Assembly (NCBI RefSeq): GCF_021513275.1
Contig: NZ_CP090978.1
Coordinates: 4,850,501 to 4,914,500 of the forward strand
Direction of reading: 5' to 3'
From: Paenibacillus hexagrammi
GTDB lineage: Bacteria > Bacillota > Bacilli > Paenibacillales > NBRC-103111
Length of the DNA stretch: 64,000 nt
Shown here: piece after piece, positions 37,253-47,155 of the stretch
How the letters are laid out: the number at the start of each line of letters is the position of its first letter
How positions within the stretch are numbered: the first letter of the stretch is position 1
Translations under genes and position numbers: made by a program
The notes under the pieces: generated by a model
What the model saw: the letters and a program-made list of their open reading frames with translations, nothing else
Told to the model about the DNA's origin: nothing
The model's database searches: none

Positions 37253-37488
37253 CTATTGTTCTTGCTTATTCTCCAGCAGACGGTCGTACTTTTCATAACG
37301 TGTATCCACCTCATCCGCCAGCTCCCGGAATCGTTTGGTCTCTTCAAGTACCGGGTCAACCTCCGCCTGAATACGGATTTCCGTCTTCATGGGCAGCTTC
37401 CTGCGCGCTTCCTCACTGGTATCGGGCTTCTCTATATCCCCTTCGGAAAGCTTATGAGCAAGCTCATCCTCTATTTTTTGGCATCCAT
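37253..37488 (-). pseudogene. small charged protein, frameshifted near its start
   Basis: An ATG at 37488 has AGGAGG eight bases upstream but meets a stop after five codons. Adding one A to the run of six (37474-37479) opens a frame of about 79 residues to 37253, rich in Glu, Lys and Arg and predicted helical (EEARRKLPMKTEIRIQAEV is one stretch). I do not recognise it. The good ribosome site and coherent frame suggest a real gene with a one-base deletion or a base-call error. Confidence 0.5.
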
Positions 37489-37598
37489 TTGAACATACCT
37501 CCTCATTCAGTTTAAAGCCGATTCGTGTTTTCCATAGGTATAATACCCATAAAATAACATATTTACACGAAAAGAAGACAATTGAACTGCAAGCAAGA

Positions 37599-38462
37599 CT
37601 ATCTCTGCCGTCGGAAAATTCCCGGAGTTAGTCCGGTAGCCGCTTTAAAGACCCGATGAAAATAAGGCAAGCTATCAAAGCCGCACCGATCTGCAATGAC
37701 ATCTATACTAGCTTCCGTAGTGAGCAGAAGCTCTTTGGCGCGGACAATTCGTTTGGCGTTGACATAATCGGTCACGTTCATACCGGTCAACTGCTTGAAT
37801 ACCCGGGAGAAGTGCGCCGCCGTTACGGAAACTCGCTCCGCTAAAGCGGACAAGCCCATCCCCCGCTCGGCATGATGCTCATCCATGTATTGCAAAATAT
37901 CCTTCATCCATCCCGGTCCCACCTGAATATCGGCCGTGTCTGCCTGAATCTCGGAAACAGCCGCACGATTGAATCGAAGCAGCAGCTGCTGCAAATGCAG
38001 ACGGACGGCCTGCTTGTAGCCTAGTTGTTTCTCGCACGTTTCCTGATGCATCATAAGTAATGCCGACTCCAGCTGCATTCGCAGCGAATCCGAGGCTTCA
38101 AATTTGTAGCGTTTCCTCTTTCGGGCGAGCTCGTAGCAGTATAAGCTTGAATAGGAATCACTGCTTGAATCGATAGGCACCAATACCCGAGAAAAAAACA
38201 CCGCCGTAGATGTGACCGGGTCATCAGGATCGGGGAAGGCCCTATGAATTGTGTCCCCAGGAATGAGAAACACATCACCGGCGTTCATTTCATAGAAATT
38301 CCGGTTAATAAAGAAGGTGCCCTTTCCCTTATAGATGTAAACCATTTCGTACAATTCATGTAAGTGTTCGGGCAGTTCCCGCTGGGGACTTTTCGTATCT
38401 TGAAAAACAAGCTGAAACGGAAACATCGGATCATCGAACAACGCCTTCCGAACAGCATCCAT
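37599..38462 (-). CDS. AraC-family regulator with cupin sensor
   Basis: 287 residues: an N-terminal cupin (about 20-110, LPEHLHELYEMVYIYKG) that binds a sugar-like effector, and two C-terminal helix-turn-helix motifs (about 190-287, GLSALAERVSVTAAHFSRVF). The ATG at 38462 has GGAGG eight bases upstream; one five codons earlier overlaps that site. It is divergent from the lactonase-dehydrogenase operon at 38599, which it probably activates. Confidence 0.92.
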   Translation of the reverse strand: MDAVRKALFDDPMFPFQLVFQDTKSPQRELPEHLHELYEMVYIYKGKGTFFINRNFYEMNAGDVFLIPGDTIHRAFPDPDDPVTSTAVFFSRVLVPIDSSSDSYSSLYCYELARKRKRYKFEASDSLRMQLESALLMMHQETCEKQLGYKQAVRLHLQQLLLRFNRAAVSEIQADTADIQVGPGWMKDILQYMDEHHAERGMGLSALAERVSVTAAHFSRVFKQLTGMNVTDYVNAKRIVRAKELLLTTEASIDVIADRCGFDSLPYFHRVFKAATGLTPGIFRRQR

Positions 38463-38598
38463 ACGGATTTCCTCCATCGTATCGTTTTTTTCTTATATAA
38501 TATCAATTTAGGGTATATTTTCGCAAATATAAACTATTTTCTAGTCAATTCCATCATTGTACAATGATCATAATTGGACCATAAGGAGTGTGTGGGTT

Positions 38599-39468
38599 AT
38601 GCGGATTGATGCGCATCAGCATTATTGGCGAATCGAACGAGGCGACTACGGATGGATAACGCCGGATTTGCCCGTCCTTTACCGGGATTTCAGTCCCCAG
38701 GATTTGCTCCCCCATCTAAAGCAGCATCAATTGGATGGAAGCATCGCGGTACAAGCCGCTCCGACATTGGCGGAAACCGATTATTTGCTTTCTTTGGCTG
38801 ATACAGATGATTCGATTCTGGGTGTCGTAGGATGGCTGGATCTCCATGATCCTGAGCATCGAAGTCATTACGAGCGGTTCAGCCGGCACCCGAAATTCGT
38901 GGGATTTCGTATCATGATACAGGAAATGCCGGATGCCTCAAGTATTCTGGAGCCGAGCTTCCTAGAAGCTTTAAGCGCTTACGCAGCCGAAGACGTTCCC
39001 ATCGATCTGCTTGTCGTCTCTCACCAGCTGCCCCCACTGGTTAGACTGCTAGAGCGTGTGCCCCACCTGCGAGGTGTCATTGATCATCTAGCAAAGCCAA
39101 GGATTGCTGAAGGCGCTACTGCGCCTTGGCTCAGCTACATGAGGGAGATTGCCGCTCATCCGAAGCTCTATTGCAAGCTCTCGGGCATGGTAACGGAAGC
39201 AGACCACAGACATTGGAAACAGGCTGATTTCACCTTCTATATCCGCCAGATTCTTGAATTATTCGGTCCGCAGCGCGTCATGTTTGGCAGCGACTGGCCG
39301 GTATGTCTGCTTGCGGCAAGCTACGATCAGACGATGAGCGTATTGCAGCAGGCAATCCCTGATAGCTGGAGCGAGCAGGAACGGACACTGCTGTTTGGAG
39401 AGAATGCCAGAACATTTTACAAGCTGAATGATGTAAGCAGAAAGCTAAAGGAAGGAGAACGATTATGA
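38599..39468 (+). CDS. amidohydrolase-family sugar lactonase (L-fuconolactonase/L-galactonolactonase type)
   Basis: 289 residues, COG3618-type TIM-barrel hydrolase. The metal-site start is DAHQHYW (4-10), with LRGVIDHLAKP and FGSDWPVC further on. Relatives hydrolyse L-fucono- or L-rhamnono-lactone. AAGGAG lies upstream of the ATG; an earlier ATG frame at 38557 lacks a site. Its stop overlaps the start of the aldo/keto reductase by four bases, so the two are coupled: that enzyme would make the lactone and this one open it. Confidence 0.85.
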   Translation: MRIDAHQHYWRIERGDYGWITPDLPVLYRDFSPQDLLPHLKQHQLDGSIAVQAAPTLAETDYLLSLADTDDSILGVVGWLDLHDPEHRSHYERFSRHPKFVGFRIMIQEMPDASSILEPSFLEALSAYAAEDVPIDLLVVSHQLPPLVRLLERVPHLRGVIDHLAKPRIAEGATAPWLSYMREIAAHPKLYCKLSGMVTEADHRHWKQADFTFYIRQILELFGPQRVMFGSDWPVCLLAASYDQTMSVLQQAIPDSWSEQERTLLFGENARTFYKLNDVSRKLKEGERL

Positions 39469-40403
39469 AATACCGTAAGCTTGGCAAGACGGGTCTAGAA
39501 GTATCGGCGCTTAGCTTCGGAGCCTCATCCCTTGGTTCTGTTTTCCGGGAAACGGATGATGCTGAGAGCATTCGAACGGTACATGAAGCCGTTGACCATG
39601 GCATCAATTTGATTGACGTATCTCCCTATTACGGCTTGACGAAGGCGGAAACTGTACTCGGCAAAGCAATTGCGCAGCTTCCACGGGACCGTTTTATCCT
39701 CTCTACCAAAGCGGGACGTTACGGAGCGGACCATTTTGATTTTTCCAAGCAGCGTATCCTCGAAAGTGCGGAAGAGAGCTTGCGACGTCTGCAAACGGAT
39801 TATCTGGACATCATGTTTTTGCATGATTTGGAATTCGTGCCGTTTGAAGCTGCAGCTGAGGGGGCCTTCCAGGCTCTAGAACAACTGAAGAAAGACGGAA
39901 AAATTCGATATTACGGAGTATCGGGACTGCCCTTGTCACTTTTTGAAAAAGCATTGTCCTACACCGAGCTGGATGTCGTCCTCTCTTACTGCCATTATTC
40001 TTTAAACGATACGACACTTGTGGAGCTGCTTCCTCTGCTGGAAAGCCGCAACATTGGCGTAGTTAATGCTTCCCCGCTATCAATGGGACTGCTGGGAACA
40101 AGGCCGGTTGCGGAGTGGCATCCAGCGACCCAAGAAATAAAAACTGTGTGTAGGCAGGCAGCCGACTATTGCGCAAGCAGAGGGGCCGACATGACGAAGC
40201 TGGCGGTACAATTTGCCACAGCAAACGAACGCATCCCAACCACACTCGTCAGTACAGCTAGTCCAGAGAACATCCGAAACAATATCCAGTGGAGCGAGGA
40301 GCCCATGGATGAACAGCTGCTCAGGGAGGTTCTCGAAATCTTAAAGCCGATCCAAGGAAAAAGCTGGGCAAGCGGACTTCCGGAGTATAACGTTCGGCCG
40401 TAA
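39465..40403 (+). CDS. aldo/keto reductase, L-galactose/L-fucose dehydrogenase type
   Basis: 312 residues. The catalytic tetrad is D51, Y56, K82 and H120 (IDVSPYYG, STKAGRYG, MFLHDLE). It resembles the L-galactose dehydrogenase branch, which oxidises the sugar C1 with NAD(P)+ to the lactone. GGAG precedes the ATG, and it overlaps the lactonase gene. The exact sugar (L-fucose, L-galactose or D-arabinose) cannot be fixed from sequence. Confidence 0.85.
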   Translation: MKYRKLGKTGLEVSALSFGASSLGSVFRETDDAESIRTVHEAVDHGINLIDVSPYYGLTKAETVLGKAIAQLPRDRFILSTKAGRYGADHFDFSKQRILESAEESLRRLQTDYLDIMFLHDLEFVPFEAAAEGAFQALEQLKKDGKIRYYGVSGLPLSLFEKALSYTELDVVLSYCHYSLNDTTLVELLPLLESRNIGVVNASPLSMGLLGTRPVAEWHPATQEIKTVCRQAADYCASRGADMTKLAVQFATANERIPTTLVSTASPENIRNNIQWSEEPMDEQLLREVLEILKPIQGKSWASGLPEYNVRP

Positions 40404-40430
40404 ATGACGATAAGGAGTTGAAGTTCCTAC

Positions 40431-41447
40431 ATGAGAGGAATTATTTGTGAACAAACCGATCACTTCAAGCTCGTTGACGATCTGCCTGAGCCTGCTTGCG
40501 GACCCGGTGAAGCGATCGTTCGAATTCGGCGCATCGGCATCTGCGGCACGGATCTGCACGCCTACAAAGGCAATCAGCCTTACTTTACTTATCCGCGTAT
40601 ACTCGGGCATGAGCTCGCCGGCGTCGTCGAGTATGCCCCGTCAGATCCAGCGGAGCTTCGGGCAGGGGATCAAGTGTGTGTGATCCCTTATATGCACTGC
40701 GGCGTCTGCATCGCTTGCCGCAGCGGCAAAACAAACTGCTGCACCTCGATGCAGGTGCTCGGCGTCCATATCGACGGCGGCATGCGTGAGCGGATTGCGC
40801 TGCCGGTTACACACCTGCTCCAAACAGATGGCTTAACGTTGGACCAATCAGCCGTGCTAGAGCCTTTGGCTATCGGGGCTCATGCGGTTCGCCGCTCTCC
40901 AATACAGCCGAATGATACGGTCTTGGTCATCGGTGCCGGTCCTATTGGACTAGGTGTCATGGTATTCGCCAAGCTTGCAGGGGCTCGTGTAATTGCCATG
41001 GACATCAACGAGGAAAGGCTGGCCTTTTGCCGAGAGTGGGCCCAGGTAAACCATACGGTAGATGCAACGAAACAGCCCAAGGAGCGGGTAAGTGAAATCA
41101 CAGAGGGTGATTATCCCATTATTGTGTTCGATGCAACGGGAAATGCAAGATCGATGGAGCAGTCCTTCAACTATGTTGCAAACGGCGGCTCACTGGTCTA
41201 TGTCGGGCTGGCTAAAGCGGATATTTCCTTTCACAACCCTGAATTTCATAAACGGGAAATGACACTAATGGGCAGCCGTAACGCTACGAAGGAGGACTTC
41301 CTTCACGTTCTTGAAGCCGTTCGCAAAGGAAGTATCGATGTAGAATCCTACATTACGCACCGATCATCCTTTGAAACCATGATGGAAGCTTTTGACGATT
41401 GGCTGCGGCCGGAATCGAAAGTTATAAAAGCTATGGTAGAGCTTTAA
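40431..41447 (+). CDS. zinc-dependent dehydrogenase (L-galactonate/L-fuconate oxidoreductase-like)
   Basis: 338 residues, medium-chain alcohol dehydrogenase. The catalytic zinc site includes GICGTDLHAY and GHELAGVVE, the structural zinc has four Cys in CGVCIACRSGKTNCC, and the NAD-binding loop is GAGPIGLG. The family includes E. coli L-galactonate 5-dehydrogenase, which would fit a pathway sugar to lactone to aldonate to keto acid. AAGGAG lies upstream, and it follows the reductase by 27 bases. Confidence 0.82.
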   Translation: MRGIICEQTDHFKLVDDLPEPACGPGEAIVRIRRIGICGTDLHAYKGNQPYFTYPRILGHELAGVVEYAPSDPAELRAGDQVCVIPYMHCGVCIACRSGKTNCCTSMQVLGVHIDGGMRERIALPVTHLLQTDGLTLDQSAVLEPLAIGAHAVRRSPIQPNDTVLVIGAGPIGLGVMVFAKLAGARVIAMDINEERLAFCREWAQVNHTVDATKQPKERVSEITEGDYPIIVFDATGNARSMEQSFNYVANGGSLVYVGLAKADISFHNPEFHKREMTLMGSRNATKEDFLHVLEAVRKGSIDVESYITHRSSFETMMEAFDDWLRPESKVIKAMVEL

Positions 41448-41535
41448 ACGGCAGCCTCCTTATGATATATCTCGTGTTCAAACCTTAAAGGGTACGCCCT
41501 CAGGTTCTACAGTTTACAACAAAGAACGCGAGTCC

Positions 41536-41599
41536 TTCAATAAATGAAATAATCCCCGTTCCCGGTCATACGGGAGCGAGGATTATTTCATTTATTGAA
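41536..41599. terminator. very long hairpin between convergent genes
   Basis: TTCAATAAATGAAATAATCC pairs perfectly over 20 bases with GGATTATTTCATTTATTGAA, and the stem continues into a GC-rich part (CCCG/CGGG). It ends two bases before the acetyltransferase stop codon. It can act as a terminator on both strands. Confidence 0.75.
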
Positions 41600-41600
41600 A

Positions 41601-42116
41601 CTATTCTTCTAACTCATCGAGTTTTAGCACCATGTGGTAAAATTCCCCTTTGCCCGATTGCCGTGATCTGATTTGAAAACCATACTTCGCATAAAACTCA
41701 ACGGCATTAGGCAGTGCCTCTATGGTAAGAAAGTTGCAGCCGCTGGTCTTAGCTATATCTTCAACGAGTTCAACTACCTCACCAAGCAAATATTCACCGT
41801 ATCCTCTATTTCTATACTTCCGATCTACACCTAGATAATGCAGCTTTACAGCCGGAAATAAGTCTAGTCCCTCGGGAAGATTCCAACCATATTTTGTCAT
41901 CTGATTTGCAAATACATGGACGTGGTCGTTATATAAAGCGAAATACCCGACTAGGTTTTGATTTTCATCAAAATATAGCCGGGTAACCGCTGATCTTAAA
42001 TGATGCAGCATGAAGGCTTGCTCTTTGAGAAATAATTCAACGCTAATTTCATCAGAACAGTCGAATCCTTCAATAAGATTTTGGCATTCCCATGAAATGT
42101 TTCTATACGTAAGCAT
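41601..42116 (-). CDS. GNAT-family N-acetyltransferase
   Basis: 171 residues. The acetyl-CoA loop is visible in LGVDRKYRNRGYGEYLLGEVV (about 95-115), and EALPNAVEFYAKYGFQ is the typical C-terminal helix and strand. Substrate unknown; it resembles toxin-type and housekeeping GNATs alike. It follows two small genes on the same strand, the nearer ten bases upstream, so they may form an operon. Confidence 0.85.
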   Translation of the reverse strand: MLTYRNISWECQNLIEGFDCSDEISVELFLKEQAFMLHHLRSAVTRLYFDENQNLVGYFALYNDHVHVFANQMTKYGWNLPEGLDLFPAVKLHYLGVDRKYRNRGYGEYLLGEVVELVEDIAKTSGCNFLTIEALPNAVEFYAKYGFQIRSRQSGKGEFYHMVLKLDELEE

Positions 42117-42126
42117 ACTTCAGGAA

Positions 42127-42336
42127 TTACTTCCTTTCCGGTGCCCGTTTATGTGTTTTCATCAATTGACGCAACCGATCTAGCCCTGGATCAGTTGTTT
42201 TCTTCTTACTGGTCGCATAATTAATGAAATTCTGCATTTCCGATTCTGTCTCAAATTCCAGATGAGTAGGGCGAATTGGCTTAACAGGTGTAGTCATCTT
42301 ATGACGACCTCCTTCTGTTTCTTCTCGCTTAGGCAT
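42127..42336 (-). CDS. small hypothetical protein upstream of the acetyltransferase
   Basis: 69 residues from the ATG at 42336 (AGGAGG upstream). An internal ATG at 42297 also has a strong AAGGAGG site and would give 56 residues. It is acidic in the middle (EFETESEMQNFINYATSKKK) and basic at the end. It lies between another small gene and the GNAT gene. A DUF1778-like antitoxin was considered because of the GNAT partner, but no ribbon-helix-helix motif is clear. Confidence 0.5.
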   Translation of the reverse strand: MPKREETEGGRHKMTTPVKPIRPTHLEFETESEMQNFINYATSKKKTTDPGLDRLRQLMKTHKRAPERK

Positions 42337-42341
42337 ACGGA

Positions 42342-42545
42342 TCATCCCTCCTGGTACAAGTCTTTCCATTCGTAACCATGGATAACCTGTTCGGATCGAA
42401 CATAAAGGCCTGCTGCGATGAAGAGATGCGATAAATAAATCTTACCATCATTAAAATGCACTGTAAACTGCGAGCTTGATGCTATCTCGATCCACCTCGA
42501 CGACCAATCCCGCTCGACCTGATGCTCATCAATGTTTATACCCAT
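42342..42545 (-). CDS. small hypothetical protein
   Basis: 67 residues with a soluble beta-rich look (RWIEIASSSQFTVHFNDGKIYLSH). No family recognised. The ATG at 42545 has no clear ribosome site, so the start may be wrong. Its stop lies inside the ribosome site of the next small gene, which supports co-transcription with that gene and the acetyltransferase. Confidence 0.45.
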   Translation of the reverse strand: MGINIDEHQVERDWSSRWIEIASSSQFTVHFNDGKIYLSHLFIAAGLYVRSEQVIHGYEWKDLYQEG

Positions 42546-42631
42546 CAGTTACGTGCCGGGATCGACCGCAATATCCTCAATCGACGAATCGGACTTGATC
42601 TTTGGCGCTAGAAACCCTCATCGCTCCTCCG

Positions 42632-43626
42632 TCACTGCCCTTCGTGCTCCACGAAAGGAACGAGCAGCTTCTGATTGTCCTTGGTGTACATCGTATCCTT
42701 GGTAATGACGCTGGCTCCCGTATCAATGCGGAGCTCGACCTTTTTTCCTTCGGATGCCTCCAAAGCCGTCTTTATGGCTAAATATCCCATGTTAAATGGC
42801 TTCTGCACCACAATGGCTTGAAAAATCCCTTCCTCCAAAAACTTAATCTCCTCTTTCGAGCTGTCGAAGCCAACCATGGGGATTTCACCCACAGCCAGCT
42901 GCTGTTCTTTCATGGCTCTAGCCGCTCCCGTGCTGGTCGGTTCATTCAAGCAGATGATGCCATCCGGTCTATGCGCTTCATTCCCCTTCAGCAATCCTGT
43001 AGCTAGCTGGTAGGCGCGTTCCTCTTGCGCATCCGAATACAGGGTGTCGGTTACAATCAGTCCGCCTTCCGTCAAGCTGTCCCGGACACCCTCTCCCGCT
43101 CCATTACGCTAATAGAACCCTTTACCGTACTCAAAACAGCAACCTTGGCATGGGCAGGCAGCAAATCCCGCATGAACTGGCCCGCTTTTCTCCCGGCTGA
43201 ATAATTATCCGTTGCGACAAAGCTATCCGCCATATCTCCGTTTACCCCGGAGTCGACGGTAATGAGAGGAATGCCCGCTTCCTTGATCTTATTACTGATC
43301 GGCACCAGCCGATTGTAATCGGTCGCAGCCAGTACGATCGCTTTCGGCTTCTGGGGGATCACTTGCTCCAACAGATGAATCTGCTCATCAATATCTGTCT
43401 CAGCAGCTGTTCCTATAATGTTTACTTCTGCGCCGTACTCCTTGGCAGCCGCCATCACGCCTTGATTCATGACCTGCCAGAAAGAGATCCGCGCGTCCGT
43501 CGTTTTGGGAACAAACACAATCGGTCTGCTGGGATCGGCAGCTCTAAACATATCCCAAGAGTAATAACCCGCACCGCCGGCCAGGAGTAATACGGTGGCA
43601 CAGATAAGCCCTATGAATTTCTTCAA
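42632..43626 (-). pseudogene. membrane-anchored sugar-binding protein paired with the histidine kinase, frameshifted
   Basis: Two frames make one type I periplasmic-binding (ribose-binding-like) protein of about 330 residues. The N-terminus has an uncleaved-looking hydrophobic anchor (GLICATVLLLAGGAGYYSW) and no lipobox. The break is at 43081-43085: ERERV continues as RDSLTEGG if one base is added. The start is a TTG at 43626 after a G-run. It follows the YesM-type kinase, resembling sets in which a binding protein presents sugar to the kinase (XylFII-LytS-YesN). As written, it stops after 184 residues. Confidence 0.8.
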
Positions 43627-45414
43627 TTCTGCTACCCCCCTCTTCCTCCGTTAGGTAAGGCACCAGGATGGTAACCGTCGTACCCTCATCCAGCTCACTC
43701 TCGAAGCTAAGCCCATACCCTACGCCAAAATATAGCTCAATCCGTTCATGAACATTTTGCACGCCGACCCCCGAGCTGGTGAAGCCATCCGGTACGGGTT
43801 TGCGTTCGCTTAGAATCGTCCTTGCCTTCTCCTCGGTCATGCCGACACCATCGTCCACGACAGCTAGCTCAATCGTATTGTGCTTTCTTTGGCCGGTGAT
43901 ACGAATATGTCCGAGCTCCGCTTTATGCTTCATGCCATGATAGATCGCATTCTCTACGAGCGGCTGCAGAACCAGCTTTAATATCTTTGCTTGATACAGC
44001 TCTTCAGGCACATCAATAGAATACGTAAATTTATTGCGGTAACGGATCTGTTGAATGGTCAAGTAATGGCGAATTTGCTCTAATTCAACTGCGATGGTTA
44101 CCAGCTCTCCGCCCTTGCTGATGCTGGATCTCAGGAGCTTCGCCAGCGCGGAAGTCATGCTTACGACTTCATTCAGCTTCCCGGTTTCAGCCATCCATAT
44201 AATGGAGTCCAACGTATTATAGAGGAAATGCGGCTTAATTTGCGCCTGGAGCGCTTTTAACTCACTCATTCGCTTGTTTTCCTGCTCGTACACGATCTGC
44301 TGCATGAGCTCCTTAATTTTGTAAATCATTAAATTAAAGCTTCGGGCCAATTTTCCGATCTCATTCGTGTTTTCAATGTCGACACGCAGGTCGAAGTTCC
44401 CTTTTTCAACAAGCTTAATGTGTGATTCCAGCTGTTTGAGCGGTCTCGACAACGTAAAAGAGATGAAAAAGAAAGGATGAGCGCAATCGCCAAACAAAGA
44501 CTTCCCCAATAAGCTGTAGACAGCTGCATAGCACGTTTGTTGGGAGCGAGATCCTCCGGATAAATCACCCCGACAATTTTCCACCCAAATTTGGTGGTCG
44601 AGACGGTATATATTTTCCGTTCATTCCCTGAATTCAGCACAACTGTTCCGTCTTTGGCATGAAGAATGTCTTCAATTCTTTCCGATTTGAGCTGTGTATT
44701 CATAATTTGCTGCTGCGGATGATACACCAAATCACCGGAGGGGTCGATGATGAACACATACCCATGTTTACCTACCTGGACCTGTTTACATAGGTTGTTA
44801 ATGACACTGTAGTTCAAGTCGACCAACAGCACACCTCCGCCGTGTCCATCATGAGCTGGAAGCTGCCTGCTGATCGACACGACCCAACGGTACTCGCCTA
44901 TATATAAATTTTGTACATGAGAGGAAGAAACGGCCGTTTGACCCTGGAGCTCAACTGCCCGCTTATACCACTCCTGCTCTTTCATGACGTTCTCCTGCTT
45001 TAAAAGATCCGCAGCCCGGTCGGATACGACTCCCCCGTCATCTGAGACAAAGACAATGGAAGTGATATCATGATGGGAGGTAATGATCGAATGGAAATAC
45101 TCCCGAATTTGCGTTTCCAGCAGCTGATCTTCTTCACTATGTTCGTTCTTCATAGACGCATAGCGTTTCAGGTCACCGTTATCTAACGTCAGGGAGGAAA
45201 TGTTCTCAATATTTTGGATATACGTTTCCACATTAGTATAAACTTGCTTGACGAGCTCTGTGGTATATTCCAGTGAATTATTCGTAACTGCATCTTCCGA
45301 AAGCTTATAGGCTGTAAAGCTAAGAATGGCGGTAGTGCAAAGAATAAGAACAGAGAATGCCGCTGCGATCTGGATATGAATGCTTTTGAATTGAAAGAAG
45401 CGAACTCCTCTCAT
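43544..45414 (-). pseudogene. YesM-type sensor histidine kinase, frameshifted
   Basis: Two frames form one kinase. The first has a transmembrane helix, a dCache-like extracellular sensor (about 35-290) and a second helix that breaks in the run of five A at 44466-44470; one more base gives LILSFFISFTLSRPLKQL. The second has HAMP, the His-kinase motif QIKPHFLYNTLDSIIW and a HATPase domain with VVDDGVGM. Its start overlaps the response-regulator stop by four bases. The end overruns the next gene by about 80 bases; one extra base in the run of six C at 43635-43640 would give a TAG stop just before it. Confidence 0.85.
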
Positions 45415-47039
45415 AGAGCCTCGCCCGCTTGAATCCGGTTTCGGAATTCCTTCGGCGTCATTCCCGTTTGCCTTTTGAAAATGACACTAAAATATTGCGG
45501 GTCACTATAGCCTACTCGGGCTGCGATTTCATAGGTCTTGAGTGCCGTCGCTAGAAGCAGCTCCTTCGCCTTTTCCATCCGGTGCTTGGTTAAATATTCC
45601 ACAAAGGTAAGCCCGGTATGCTGTTTAAACAGGGCGCTGAAATAGCTGCTGCTCATGAATATATACGCGCATACCTGCTGTAACGATAACGTCTCATTTC
45701 CGTAATGCTCATGAATATAGGCTACGGCAAGCTGCATGTGATTCTGGGTATCGACGTTGCGTTTTTCTCCGACATGACACACAATCCGATGGCACAGCTC
45801 CTCTAACCATTGTTTGATATGGTCAAGCGTGTGATACGATTTCATTTCCCCGAAGGGGTCCCTGCCAAAGACTTCAACCTCATCGCAGCCGGTTTCCGTC
45901 ACCCAGTTCATCAGCGCCGCAAGCAGCTTGTGCAGCATGCCAAAGCATCTCTCTACCGAAAGGCCTGTTGACCTCCATTCCTCCAGCCAAGATGTGAGTA
46001 CTTTGCTCACCTGATTTCCCTTGCCCATTTTCAATGCTGAAAGCAGTCGTTTTTCCCATTCCAAATACTCCACAGTATCGGAACGTATTCCTCTTTCCAA
46101 GTCGGTAATGCAGATCAAGCGGTTGCTTCCAAGCAGTAAGCGGTAATCCAAGGCGGAGCATGCCTCCTGATACGATTTGGACAAATGAGGCAGTGATGTA
46201 TACGTCCGCCCTACTCCAATGGTGAGGGAAAGCCTAAGGAATTTCTCTACACTGTAAGCAGTCTGTGAAGCCAAAGTCTGGGCCAGCGTGCCGACCTCCT
46301 CACCATCACCGGACAGCAGGATGACGATATTGTCATCTCGATTGCGGAATACGATGCCGGCATGTTCTTTTTCAAATATTTCCTGGAAAATGTTATAGAC
46401 GGCAAATTGTAAAAGTTCAATATCTGTATTTGCATCTATCGCAATTCGGGAGGCCTCTTTCGTATGCAAATCGTCGATTCCCGCCACCAGCGCAATAAAA
46501 TAAGACCCGGCAAGTGATAGGTCAAAATACTTGAATCTCCTGTCGATCTCATCCTTCTTCATGATCGAGCTCACCATCCGCTCTAAGAACCGTTCCTTCA
46601 GCAGCGGCAGGCTTTGATTCAATTGCTGGCGAATCGTACTGAGATTCTCCCGCGACATGTGCTCATCATCAAGCTCCAGCTTTAATTTTTCTAGGAAAGC
46701 CGTAAATTCCTGTAGATTGATCGGCTTCATGAGGTACTCGCTTACTTTGAGGGAAATCGCCTGTTTGGCATACTCAAACTCTTCATAGCCGGTAATAATC
46801 ACGATTTTGGTGTCCTTGCAGGTCTCCATCGCAATACGCGTAAGCTCTAGTCCATTCATGAATGGCATGGAAATATCGGTAATAATCACATCCGGACGAA
46901 GTGACTCCAGGGCTTCTGCCGCATCCCTGCCGTTCTCGAATGCCCCTACCAGCTGAAAGCCGCAGGCAGCCCAATTCGTTCTGCTTATAATACCTTCTCT
47001 TACTTCATCTTCATCATCAACCAGGATTAACGTATACAT
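45411..47039 (-). CDS. YesN-type response regulator with AraC output
   Basis: 542 residues. The receiver domain is at 1-120 with the phospho-acceptor D55 in VIITDISMP, a middle region (about 140-420) has a degenerate GGDEF-like fold, and the AraC helix-turn-helix pair is at about 435-535 (LSLQQVCAYIFMSSSYFSALF). I use the ATG at 47039 with GAGG upstream; the frame extends to 47159 but overlaps the binding-protein stop. It is paired with the kinase downstream and probably controls the sugar transporter upstream. Confidence 0.92.
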   Translation of the reverse strand: MYTLILVDDEDEVREGIISRTNWAACGFQLVGAFENGRDAAEALESLRPDVIITDISMPFMNGLELTRIAMETCKDTKIVIITGYEEFEYAKQAISLKVSEYLMKPINLQEFTAFLEKLKLELDDEHMSRENLSTIRQQLNQSLPLLKERFLERMVSSIMKKDEIDRRFKYFDLSLAGSYFIALVAGIDDLHTKEASRIAIDANTDIELLQFAVYNIFQEIFEKEHAGIVFRNRDDNIVILLSGDGEEVGTLAQTLASQTAYSVEKFLRLSLTIGVGRTYTSLPHLSKSYQEACSALDYRLLLGSNRLICITDLERGIRSDTVEYLEWEKRLLSALKMGKGNQVSKVLTSWLEEWRSTGLSVERCFGMLHKLLAALMNWVTETGCDEVEVFGRDPFGEMKSYHTLDHIKQWLEELCHRIVCHVGEKRNVDTQNHMQLAVAYIHEHYGNETLSLQQVCAYIFMSSSYFSALFKQHTGLTFVEYLTKHRMEKAKELLLATALKTYEIAARVGYSDPQYFSVIFKRQTGMTPKEFRNRIQAGEAL

Positions 47040-47155
47040 AAGATTAACCTCACAGATGGATAGGATAGATCGCTCGCGAAATGATGCCGCTTTCAATATT
47101 CTCACATGAAACGGGTAAGAAGACAACCACGGGGCTGTCTTCTCACCACTCCGAA

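Noticed and set aside
42127..42545. Toxin-antitoxin reading of the small genes plus GNAT
   Set aside because: GNAT toxins pair with a ribbon-helix-helix antitoxin. Neither small protein shows that fold clearly, and the GNAT is longer than usual for such toxins and not especially close to them.
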